Source of the DNA: Calditrichota bacterium
GTDB taxonomy: Bacteria > Electryoneota > RPQS01
DNA length: 5,308 nucleotides
Assembly: GCA_020057985.1 (NCBI GenBank)
Contig: JAGVEU010000294.1
Location: 1-5,308 of the forward strand
Reading direction: 5' to 3'
Shown here in pieces: positions 1 through 5,308 of this stretch (its first letter is position 1; every line of letters begins with the position of its first letter). The position numbers were made by a program, and so were the translations under genes. A model generated the notes under the pieces. It was not told the DNA's origin, ran no database searches, and was given only the letters and a program-made list of their open reading frames with translations.

Positions 1-333
1 ATCGCACTCCATTTTTTCGACCTGACAGGTGAGGCAATCAGGGTCTAGCACAACGTCAATCGCCAAGTACAAGATATAATCCGGATTGAACTCGAGTGCC
101 TTTCGGATCGCCAGATTATACCCTCCCGTTGTGGCCAGGTTCACTTTGGACTCGTGAATAATGATGCTGGGACGATTCATTTTCAAAAAGGAAACTGAAT
201 TGTCACTTGAGTTATTATCTACGAGAATGTGTTGGATGTTATCGTAGCGCTGACGCTCCAACCCCTCAATCCATGTTGGCAACCGGCTTTCGTCATTGTA
301 ACATACCGTTACCATACAAACTTTTGGCAACAT
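1..333 (-). CDS. GT2 family glycosyltransferase, N-terminal 111 residues (3' end outside window)
   Basis: This open frame begins at an ATG at 333 and runs off the window edge without a stop, so only the first 111 residues are visible. It starts MLPKVCMVTVCYND, the first beta strand of a GT-A fold. VDNNSSDNS follows at residues 38-46 (the nucleotide-binding VDNxSxDxS motif of GT2 enzymes), then NLATTGGYNLAIRKAL at 65-80, and LAIDVVLDPD at 90-99, which is the metal-binding Asp region. Family members of the rhamnosyltransferase/WbbL-like type usually have N-D-x or D-D-x there. Here Ile92 precedes Asp93, a mild variation. The role inferred is cytoplasmic transfer of a sugar from a nucleotide donor to a growing glycan; donor and acceptor cannot be read from the sequence. 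The start is supported by TTGGAG five bases upstream and by a 38-nt gap after the preceding gene on the same strand. Family assignment is firm; specificity is unknown. Confidence 0.9.
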   Translation of the reverse strand, partial: MLPKVCMVTVCYNDESRLPTWIEGLERQRYDNIQHILVDNNSSDNSVSFLKMNRPSIIIHESKVNLATTGGYNLAIRKALEFNPDYILYLAIDVVLDPDCLTCQVEKMECD

Positions 334-338
334 TATTT

Positions 339-344
339 CTCCAA
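339..344 (-). promoter_or_regulatory. Ribosome binding site of the 3'-most glycosyltransferase
   Basis: Read on the minus strand this is TTGGAG, five bases before the ATG at 333. It lies in the 38-nt gap after the upstream gene's stop, which holds no evident terminator hairpin, so read-through from the aminotransferase-like gene is expected. Confidence 0.65.
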
Positions 345-371
345 TCATGTAGATGTGGCAAAGGTTAAGAC

Positions 372-1487
372 TTACCAGCCCGAACGGATTACATTAACAA
401 TGCGTGTAGCATCACCTTCATCCATACCCATATGCATCGGCAAGCCGATATATGACTTACTGAACCGGTCTAGGTTTGGCAGGTCACTTCGTATGCCGCC
501 AAAGATAGAGTATTCATCATTTCGCGCGTGAACAATCGAGACACGCACTCCGGCTGTGTCGAGTTTCCGGCAGAACTCATCACGGCGATCAACTAACACT
601 GTAAAAAAATGATACGATGGGCATCGGTCATCATGATGCCTAAGCAAAGTTAGACCGGCGATATCAGTCAAACCTTGCCAGTAAACCTCGGCTATCTTTT
701 GGCGATGAGCTTGTTGGTCTGCCAATGTTGCGAGATTCTCGATGCCAATCGCTGCCGACACGTTTGTAAGGTAATAGCCAAAACCCATCGTATTGACATC
801 AAAGTCATAGTATCCCAATACAGTGGGTTTTCGCCCGATCCGATCGATTCCATACCATCGCTTCATGCGCGCCAAGCCATCGTCGGAAGCCATTTGCATA
901 GCAAGCACGCCACCTTCAGTCGCTGTAACGATTTGGATGGCGTGAAACGAAAATGCAATAAACCGCGAATGCAGTCCCACAGACCGTCCACGATACGTTG
1001 CTCCAAATGCCTCGGAGGCATCTTCAATAACGGCCAAACCATGCTGACGCGCAATGACATTTAATTCATCTAAGTCGCACGGTGTCCCAGCCCAATGCGT
1101 GCACACAATTGCCTTGGTCTTGGGTGTGATACGCCGTGCCACATCTACGGGGTCGATGTTCCCAGTATCTAATTGGATATCCGCAAAAACCAGTTTAGCA
1201 AACTGCTCAAGAATCGGATGATTTGTCAAAGTACAAGTCATGGGTGTAGTTACAACTTCATCCCCGGGCTTGACTCCACAAATATCGAGAGCCAAGCGAA
1301 TGGCTGAAGAAGAGTTATTCACACCAACCACATATGATAAACATAGCGTTTTTTGAATTGCGCGCTCGAACTCGTCAACTACCTGACCTTGGCCAATCAT
1401 AGGAGTGCGCAAGACCTCCGTTGTGCGTTCGATGGCGCGCGGGGACATATGAGGGCTAAACATGTTAATCACTTTATGAGCAGTCAT
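372..1487 (-). CDS. DegT/DnrJ/EryC1/StrS-family protein lacking the PLP lysine (371 aa)
   Basis: Full-length fold-type I member of the sugar aminotransferase family, of normal length (371 aa). Family landmarks include GVKPGDEVVTT (71-81), the substrate-loop TPMTCTLTN (81-89), HWAGTPCDLD (131-140), IEDASEAFGA (154-163, with Asp156 in the place that contacts the pyridine nitrogen), VHARND (319-324) and a C-terminal IRSGW. The decisive segment reads FSFHAIQIVTATEGG (179-193): the position that forms the Schiff base with PLP is Gln185 (codon CAA), not Lys. The usual SGT of the phosphate site is NSS (58-60), and the usual Asn/Lys of G-Y-N/K-Y is Gly237. Ordinary transamination through an internal aldimine is therefore not expected. 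It could be a non-catalytic partner of the intact paralogue encoded 16 nt upstream, a PMP-dependent enzyme related in concept to ColD/RfbH (which have His here), or a decaying copy. Start: ATG at 1487, eight bases after GAAAGGA; the in-frame ATG at 1496 abuts that site too closely. Family is certain, activity is not. Confidence 0.9.
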   Translation of the reverse strand: MTAHKVINMFSPHMSPRAIERTTEVLRTPMIGQGQVVDEFERAIQKTLCLSYVVGVNNSSSAIRLALDICGVKPGDEVVTTPMTCTLTNHPILEQFAKLVFADIQLDTGNIDPVDVARRITPKTKAIVCTHWAGTPCDLDELNVIARQHGLAVIEDASEAFGATYRGRSVGLHSRFIAFSFHAIQIVTATEGGVLAMQMASDDGLARMKRWYGIDRIGRKPTVLGYYDFDVNTMGFGYYLTNVSAAIGIENLATLADQQAHRQKIAEVYWQGLTDIAGLTLLRHHDDRCPSYHFFTVLVDRRDEFCRKLDTAGVRVSIVHARNDEYSIFGGIRSDLPNLDRFSKSYIGLPMHMGMDEGDATRIVNVIRSGW

Positions 1488-1495
1488 TTCAATCA

Positions 1496-1502
1496 TCCTT
1501 TC
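1496..1502 (-). promoter_or_regulatory. Ribosome binding site deciding the start of the lysine-less paralogue
   Basis: GAAAGGA on the minus strand, eight bases before ATG 1487. It sits in the 16-nt gap directly after the TAA (1504-1506) of the preceding aminotransferase gene, so the two genes are probably translated in step. The ATG at 1496 overlaps this site's last base and so is a poor start. Confidence 0.65.
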
Positions 1503-1503
1503 T

Positions 1504-2610
1504 TTACCATCCGCCGCGAATGGATTCAATAACACGTCTCACATCTCCATCAGACAAATTGGGATGTAGCGGCAAAGAAACATGCGTTCCGGTGAAGCGT
1601 GCTAGTTCAGGCAAGTCATCCCGTTTGCCACCACACAGATCGTTTCGATCAATCCGCAGATGCACCACTGATGCCATAATGTCTTTTGCCGCCATCATCT
1701 GACAAAACGCTTCGCGGCGTTCGACATGGATGGAGAACAGCCAATCAGCACTTTGGCGATCTTGTTGCCGTTCAAACAACTGCACACCTGGAACACTTTC
1801 CAATTCTGCACGATATGCCGCTACAATCTCGTGCCTTCTCTGGAGAATCCAATCCAAGTCTCCCAGATTACCAAGTCCTACGGCAGCAGCAATATCATTC
1901 ATGTGATATTTATAGCCCAATTCTGTCACATTCCATTCCGGTTCGCCCAACACCGAGGGCTTGCGCTTGTAACGGTCAATGCCGAACCATCGCAATTGGG
2001 CCGCGCGTTCGTAATCTTCGGCGGAAGAAACACAAATCATGCCTCCATCCCCGGTCGTCAAATGCTTGATCGCTTGAAAGGAAAAACAGGTAATCGGTGC
2101 AACAGAGCCGACTGGTCTGCCTTTATAAGTAGCTCCAAGCGCATGAGCCGCATCTTCGATGGCAATCAGGTTATGTTTCCGAGCCACTGCCAAGATCGCG
2201 TCCCAATCGCATGGGTACCCTGCCCAGTCAACAGCCAGAATTGCACGCGTCTTGGCAGTCACATGTCGTGAAATATCCTCGGCTGAAAGATTACCCGTAG
2301 TATACTCAACATCGGCATAAACAGGTGTGGCTCCAGCCATCAAAATAGCCGTGGTTGTAGCCAGCATGGTTTGAGCAGTCGTAATGACTTCATCCCCCGG
2401 CTTCACTCCCGCTAATTGCACGGAGAGGTGCAAAGCCGAGGTGCCGCTATTGACAACGACAGGGAAAGACGACCCTACCCGCAAGCCCATCTTTTGCTCG
2501 AACTCTTTTACGCGCGGACCTTCGCCTATATAACCGCTACGGAGAACTTGCGTCACCAACTCTATTGCCCTTTCATTAACATAGGGCTTGAACATCTCTA
2601 TCTTATTCAT
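1504..2610 (-). CDS. DegT/DnrJ/EryC1/StrS-family PLP-dependent sugar aminotransferase (368 aa)
   Basis: Predicted to convert a keto group of a nucleotide sugar (typically the 3- or 4-keto group of an NDP-6-deoxyhexose) to an amine, using PLP and an amino donor such as glutamate, in the cytoplasm. Motifs in order: IGEGPRVKEFE (28-38), VNSGTSALHL (53-62, phosphate loop), VKPGDEVITT (69-78), VDWAGYPCDWD (127-137), IEDAAHALGA (151-160, Asp153 facing the PLP nitrogen), and FSFQAIKHLTTGDGG (176-190) with catalytic Lys182 (AAG). Then come GYKYHMND (232-239), VHLRID (316-321) and a terminal IRGGW. Length is typical. The frame is open for another 56 codons upstream, but ATG 2610 has AAGGAG six bases before it, and family alignment begins at this Met; the longer form would overlap the acetyltransferase gene. 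It lies 19 nt after the GNAT gene and 16 nt before its lysine-less paralogue, with which it aligns gaplessly. Regiochemistry (C3 or C4) cannot be settled from sequence alone. Confidence 0.93.
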   Translation of the reverse strand: MNKIEMFKPYVNERAIELVTQVLRSGYIGEGPRVKEFEQKMGLRVGSSFPVVVNSGTSALHLSVQLAGVKPGDEVITTAQTMLATTTAILMAGATPVYADVEYTTGNLSAEDISRHVTAKTRAILAVDWAGYPCDWDAILAVARKHNLIAIEDAAHALGATYKGRPVGSVAPITCFSFQAIKHLTTGDGGMICVSSAEDYERAAQLRWFGIDRYKRKPSVLGEPEWNVTELGYKYHMNDIAAAVGLGNLGDLDWILQRRHEIVAAYRAELESVPGVQLFERQQDRQSADWLFSIHVERREAFCQMMAAKDIMASVVHLRIDRNDLCGGKRDDLPELARFTGTHVSLPLHPNLSDGDVRRVIESIRGGW

Positions 2611-2616
2611 GTTCTT

Positions 2617-2622
2617 CTCCTT
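2617..2622 (-). promoter_or_regulatory. Ribosome binding site of the intact aminotransferase
   Basis: AAGGAG on the minus strand, six bases before ATG 2610 and inside the 19-nt gap after the acetyltransferase stop (TAA, 2630-2632). It decides for the 368-residue product over the 56-codon longer open frame. Confidence 0.75.
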
Positions 2623-2629
2623 GTAAAAA

Positions 2630-3154
2630 TTAGGCGCGGCTTCGATATTCATCCTCAAGAATAGACATCGTAATGTAGTCATGATAATGTCCGTCTCGGA
2701 AGAGCGCTTCACGATAGCGGCCTTCTTCACGCAATCCTTTATTGGTATATAGACGAATAGCCGCCTGATTAGTATCAATCACGAGTAGCCACAGACGGTG
2801 CATATTCATAAAATCAAAGCAGTAATTTAACAGCAAATCAAATACCCGTGATCCATATCCCTTTCCACGCAGTTCTGGAACTATGTCACATCCAATCCGC
2901 ATACTGCGATTAAGATGATCAATCTCATCGCAACGCACAATCCCAATGAATTCATGCACCGCATCATATACAATAAAGTATTTGCGATCCGTGGACTCTG
3001 AGATCTTGGCAAACCAACGTTCTTGTGCTGGTGCGCTGACAAAAAGAACATCCGTCAGATAGATCCACGTTGACGGATCGTTGCGGAGGACGCGTATCCG
3101 CTCTAGATCGCGCTGCTCCACTACGCGTATGCTAATTCCTTGATATGTAAACAA
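2630..3154 (-). CDS. GNAT-family (RimJ/RimL-like) N-acetyltransferase, probably acting on an amino sugar (174 aa)
   Basis: Single-domain GNAT protein of normal length. ISIRVVEQRDLERIRVLRND (7-26) is the usual first strand and helix. WFAKI (47-51), FIGIVRCDEID (69-79) and the acidic/aromatic strands build the core. RGKGYG (96-101) is the acetyl-CoA pyrophosphate loop (Q/RxxGxG/A). HRLWLLVIDTNQAAIRLYTNKG (119-140) carries the conserved Asn129 and Tyr136, followed by GLREEGRYREALFRDGHYHD, typical of RimJ/RimL-like and PseH-like members. In this gene neighbourhood the likely substrate is the amine made by the adjacent aminotransferase, giving an acetamido sugar; protein N-terminal or antibiotic acetylation is a less likely alternative. 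The start is a TTG (3152-3154), chosen because a near-perfect AAAGGAGG lies nine bases upstream and the conserved fold begins within a few residues. It follows the methyltransferase after 41 nt and precedes the aminotransferase by 19 nt. No membrane segment or signal peptide is seen. Confidence 0.87.
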   Translation of the reverse strand: MFTYQGISIRVVEQRDLERIRVLRNDPSTWIYLTDVLFVSAPAQERWFAKISESTDRKYFIVYDAVHEFIGIVRCDEIDHLNRSMRIGCDIVPELRGKGYGSRVFDLLLNYCFDFMNMHRLWLLVIDTNQAAIRLYTNKGLREEGRYREALFRDGHYHDYITMSILEDEYRSRA

Positions 3155-3163
3155 TTGTGTGAA

Positions 3164-3171
3164 CCTCCTTT
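3164..3171 (-). promoter_or_regulatory. Strong ribosome binding site supporting a TTG start
   Basis: AAAGGAGG on the minus strand, the best Shine-Dalgarno match in the window, nine bases before TTG 3154. No ATG or GTG lies at suitable spacing in that frame, so this site fixes the acetyltransferase start. A strong site may compensate for the weak start codon. Confidence 0.75.
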
Positions 3172-3195
3172 CTGAACACCTTCCCCATATTCTAT

Positions 3196-4449
3196 CTATA
3201 TTAAAGTAAAGTGCGGCGCAGGCAGAATAAACCGGCCCCCAGCCAGAAGAAAGTCCTTCTCGCGCTGCTTGAACTCTTCAATAAAATGCCAGGGAAGCAC
3301 CAAAAAGTAATCGGGGTGGGCCGCACGCGCCTCAACTTCCGAAATGATCGGGATATGTGTGCCAACTGTTAGTTTCCCCCATTTGTCAGGATTGCGTTCA
3401 GCAGCAGCAGTGATCAGTGAGTGATCCAAGCCAAAATACTGGAGCAGGGTGTTCCCTTTGGTGGAAGCGCCATAGACGTACACGGTCTTTCCTCTCTCCA
3501 CCTGTTCCTCAACAAAGCTGACTACATCGCGCTTGATCCGTTCCACCCAGACGGCAAACTCGGTGTACGGGCGGGGATTGTCCAGACCTAGCCTAACCTC
3601 CTGCTCCCGAAGCGCACACACGCGCTCGGATGCAAGTTTACAATAAGTCAGGTCGCCAAAGATGCTCGCATCGGCGCCCCGATTGCGGATGTAGGCTCGC
3701 AAACTACCTCCATTCACATCATTCAGTTCCACGTCCACTATTTCAAACTCGTGGAGTTTGAGCAAATACTCAAACGACTGCAGCGAGTAGTACTCCAGGT
3801 GTTCATGGCAGATATTGCCCACTTCATTCTGCTTGAGCATGAGCGGTAGATAACTCATCTGCACCACCCACAGGCCGTCGGGGTGCATGACTGTTTTAAC
3901 GTCAGCGACAAATTTCCCTGGATCCTCCAGGTCGTAGAACATCGCGATGCTTGTGACAATTTTCGGATAGCGCCCCTTTAGACCGGAATCCAATTGGAAC
4001 GCAACGGCATTGAAAAAGTCAGTGATCACTTGATCCGCCACCTGACGGGAAAGAGGGGCTAAGTTTTCAGCAGGGTCGAAGCCGATCTTGTAGATCCCTC
4101 TCGTTTTATAAGAAGCCAACAATGTACCGTCATTACATCCGACATCTAAAACCGCGTCCCCTTCACGCAAGTGCACGAGAGATTCAGCTTTGTTGGAAAT
4201 ATCGGTGAGAGCCATCTGCATCGTTTTATTTGTGCCAGAGCGATACCAGTAGTTTTGGTACATGACTTCCGGCGGAACCGTGTGTTTCAACTGCATCAGA
4301 TAGCAACGGCTACAGAGCACCAAGTTTAGAGGGGCTCTTACGCCGTCTGGCTCGCTCGGGGATAGAAAGTTGGAAACATACTGTTCTCCCAACGACAGAA
4401 TCGGATCTATCGATCCATCACAGACACGGCAAGAGGTTCGAGTTTTCAC
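3196..4449 (-). CDS. Zinc-binding SAM-dependent sugar C-methyltransferase (NDP-hexose C-methyltransferase type, 417 aa)
   Basis: Three-part architecture of the TcaB9/KijD1/EryBIII family. (i) An N-terminal zinc-binding domain has two Cys pairs, CRVC (7-10) and CSRC (46-49), after the SLGEQYVSNFL signature. (ii) A Rossmann methyltransferase core has motif I LDVGCNDGTL (101-110) for S-adenosylmethionine, IGFDP (122-126), and the HEH signature in ICHEHLEYYS (213-222), the region holding acid-base residues in characterised relatives. (iii) A C-terminal domain has VYVYGASTKGNTLLQYFG (323-340), DKWGKL (355-360) and LPWHF (385-389). These enzymes methylate the carbon next to the keto group of an NDP-4-keto-deoxy sugar, usually C3, giving a branched sugar; the exact carbon here is inferred. 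Length matches the family (about 410). The start is GTG 4449, seven bases after AAAAGGAG and just before the Cys pair; the frame is open 54 codons further upstream, but that part would overlap the glycosyltransferase gene and looks non-conserved. The stop is TAG. Tight spacing (16 nt) to the preceding gene suggests one operon. Confidence 0.9.
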   Translation of the reverse strand: MKTRTSCRVCDGSIDPILSLGEQYVSNFLSPSEPDGVRAPLNLVLCSRCYLMQLKHTVPPEVMYQNYWYRSGTNKTMQMALTDISNKAESLVHLREGDAVLDVGCNDGTLLASYKTRGIYKIGFDPAENLAPLSRQVADQVITDFFNAVAFQLDSGLKGRYPKIVTSIAMFYDLEDPGKFVADVKTVMHPDGLWVVQMSYLPLMLKQNEVGNICHEHLEYYSLQSFEYLLKLHEFEIVDVELNDVNGGSLRAYIRNRGADASIFGDLTYCKLASERVCALREQEVRLGLDNPRPYTEFAVWVERIKRDVVSFVEEQVERGKTVYVYGASTKGNTLLQYFGLDHSLITAAAERNPDKWGKLTVGTHIPIISEVEARAAHPDYFLVLPWHFIEEFKQREKDFLLAGGRFILPAPHFTLI

Positions 4450-4456
4450 GCATATT

Positions 4457-4464
4457 CTCCTTTT
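4457..4464 (-). promoter_or_regulatory. Ribosome binding site deciding the GTG start of the methyltransferase
   Basis: AAAAGGAG on the minus strand, beginning just after the TGA (4466-4468) of the glycosyltransferase and seven bases before GTG 4449. An ATG at 4452-4454 lies only three bases from the site and in another frame; it would give an 11-codon peptide, so GTG is the credible start. Confidence 0.7.
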
Positions 4465-4465
4465 A

Positions 4466-5308
4466 TCAGAAGCGCTTGTGGTTTGTACAAATTCGTATAT
4501 CTGAACTGGCGGTTTGTTTGAATCTTCGCCGGTAATAAAATCGACTATCCCTGAGATCAAAGAGTAGGTGACATGCGTCAGGTCCTTTAGTGGAATAATA
4601 GACAATAGCAAGATAATTTGCTATTATTCCAGGTATTTTTGCCAGCAAGCGTGTAGCGAGCTTGCGCCAACTAGAATCGAGGCGTGATTCGATCCAGTCG
4701 TGATATTCCTTGATAGAAAAATAACCTCGCGCTCTGAACAATAAAAGCGTCCTCAGTTGTCGCCAGGGCTCACGCGCATAAACCTGAAGTTTGGCCGAGT
4801 CGGAAAAACCTTGAAATGACCATATGAGATTGGGCCATTTGAACGCCCAGATCTCAAACCATCTGGAGGACCATGTGGAGTTGTCAAAGCCATAACGAGC
4901 CATGATTAATGGTTCTGCAATTACTAAAGTATCTTTGGGCAGTGGGCTCTGCAAAATAACGCCAACGTGAATAAACTCAGTGCCGAAATACTTTTCTTTT
5001 TCTCTTTGATTCCAAATTTTTCGCTCAATCACTACGCAACCGATAAAAGACAAATATGGACCGATCTCAATTAGGAAGCGTTCCTGCTCAGAGATCCGAT
5101 AAATCCTATCGGTATTTCTTTTAAGTATCTTGATTTCTATGACCATAGAGAGATCGTGCGATCTACCTTCAGCGTTTACGATGATCAAAGCATAGTTCTG
5201 ACAAATCGCATGCATTACAATTTGGAGCGCACCGGATTTCATGAGATCATCGTCAGAAAACAGCCAGAAGTAATCCCCGCACGCTAACTCAACTGCCTTG
5301 CAGTAATC
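4466..5308 (-). CDS. GT2 family glycosyltransferase, abequosyltransferase-like, C-terminal 280 residues (5' end outside window)
   Basis: The frame is open to the window edge, and the visible product begins DYCKAVELACGDYFWLFSDDDLM. The segment GDYFWLFSDDDLMKSGAL (11-28 of the visible part) is the classic GT2 metal-binding region, with Asp19-Asp21 as the DxD site. The Met at 5240-5242 lies inside this motif, so it is internal and not the start; roughly the first 80-90 residues are missing. Downstream, YLSFIGCVVIERKIWN (85-100) and FGTEFIHVGVIL (108-119) match the acceptor-side region of RfbV/abequosyltransferase-like enzymes, where an S/F-I-S/G-x-V-V pattern and a G-T-x-x-I-H element recur. A hydrophobic, basic stretch around 217-241 could bind the membrane surface; no clear transmembrane helix is evident. 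The role inferred is transfer of a (deoxy)sugar from a nucleotide donor onto a lipid-linked glycan on the cytoplasmic side. The C-terminal end is less conserved and this gene looks AT-richer than the methyltransferase that follows after 16 nt. Donor specificity is unknown. Confidence 0.86.
   Translation of the reverse strand, partial: DYCKAVELACGDYFWLFSDDDLMKSGALQIVMHAICQNYALIIVNAEGRSHDLSMVIEIKILKRNTDRIYRISEQERFLIEIGPYLSFIGCVVIERKIWNQREKEKYFGTEFIHVGVILQSPLPKDTLVIAEPLIMARYGFDNSTWSSRWFEIWAFKWPNLIWSFQGFSDSAKLQVYAREPWRQLRTLLLFRARGYFSIKEYHDWIESRLDSSWRKLATRLLAKIPGIIANYLAIVYYSTKGPDACHLLFDLRDSRFYYRRRFKQTASSDIRICTNHKRF

Noticed and set aside
229..531. Plus-strand open frame of 100 codons
   Set aside because: It straddles the antisense of two well-supported minus-strand genes, has no family motif, and no convincing ribosome site was seen.
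675..1064. Plus-strand open frame of 129 codons (and the 65-codon minus-strand frame at 863-1060)
   Set aside because: Both lie inside the lysine-less DegT gene in other frames; the translations look like shadow sequence without recognisable motifs.
1686..2271. Overlapping plus-strand open frames of 127 and 181 codons
   Set aside because: They are antisense to the intact aminotransferase, whose motifs and ribosome site are clear; the predicted peptides are rich in Cys, His and Arg with no domain pattern.
2416..2664. Plus-strand open frame of 82 codons
   Set aside because: Antisense to the aminotransferase 5' end and the acetyltransferase 3' end, with no supporting feature.
2611..2778. 56-codon N-terminal extension of the intact aminotransferase
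   Set aside because: It would overlap the acetyltransferase coding region in another frame, is not family-like, and the ATG at 2610 has a well-placed AAGGAG.
3160..3177. Short direct repeat TGAAC flanking CTCCTTTC (possible operator)
   Set aside because: Five-base repeats arise by chance, and the spacer is simply the complement of the acetyltransferase ribosome site; nothing else supports regulation.
4450..4611. 54-codon N-terminal extension of the methyltransferase
   Set aside because: It overlaps the end of the glycosyltransferase gene; the family signature begins directly after GTG 4449, which has its own ribosome site.
5240..5242. ATG as the start of the upstream glycosyltransferase
   Set aside because: The codons before it, to the window edge, encode the GT2 metal-binding segment ending in DDDL, so the Met is internal and the gene is truncated by the window.

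Overview
The window is a fully coding stretch of a bacterial surface-polysaccharide (O-antigen, capsule or S-layer glycan type) or glycosylation locus. All six supported genes lie on the minus strand and read from high to low coordinates. Gaps are only 16-41 nt and each start inside the window has a Shine-Dalgarno-like sequence. No promoter, terminator, RNA gene, repeat array or mobile element is visible. The layout looks like the interior of one operon, cut at both ends. The organism cannot be named: G+C is intermediate, and GGAG-type ribosome sites with ATG, GTG and TTG starts fit many bacterial phyla.

In transcription order the genes are: (1) the C-terminal 280 residues of a GT2 glycosyltransferase of the abequosyltransferase-like type (5308-4466); (2) a 417-residue zinc-binding sugar C-methyltransferase (4449-3196); (3) a 174-residue GNAT acetyltransferase (3154-2630); (4) a 368-residue DegT/DnrJ/EryC1/StrS PLP aminotransferase with its lysine intact (2610-1504); (5) a 371-residue gapless paralogue of it in which the PLP lysine is glutamine (1487-372); (6) the first 111 residues of a second GT2 glycosyltransferase (333-1).

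The inferred joint job is to make a nucleotide-activated, C-methyl-branched, N-acetylated amino-deoxy sugar and transfer it to a glycan. The methyltransferase would add the branch next to a keto group, the aminotransferase would convert a keto group to an amine, the GNAT enzyme would acetylate the amine, and a flanking GT2 enzyme would transfer the sugar. The nucleotidyltransferase and 4,6-dehydratase expected upstream in such a pathway are not in the window.

The most unusual point is the pair of DegT-family proteins. They align without a gap over 363 residues at about 40% identity. The second has lost the Schiff-base lysine (Gln185) and is also altered at two other positions that normally line the cofactor phosphate pocket, yet it has a full-length open frame. 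It may be a non-catalytic partner of the first, or an enzyme with different chemistry, comparable in principle to the lysine-less 3-dehydratases ColD and RfbH, which carry His at this position.
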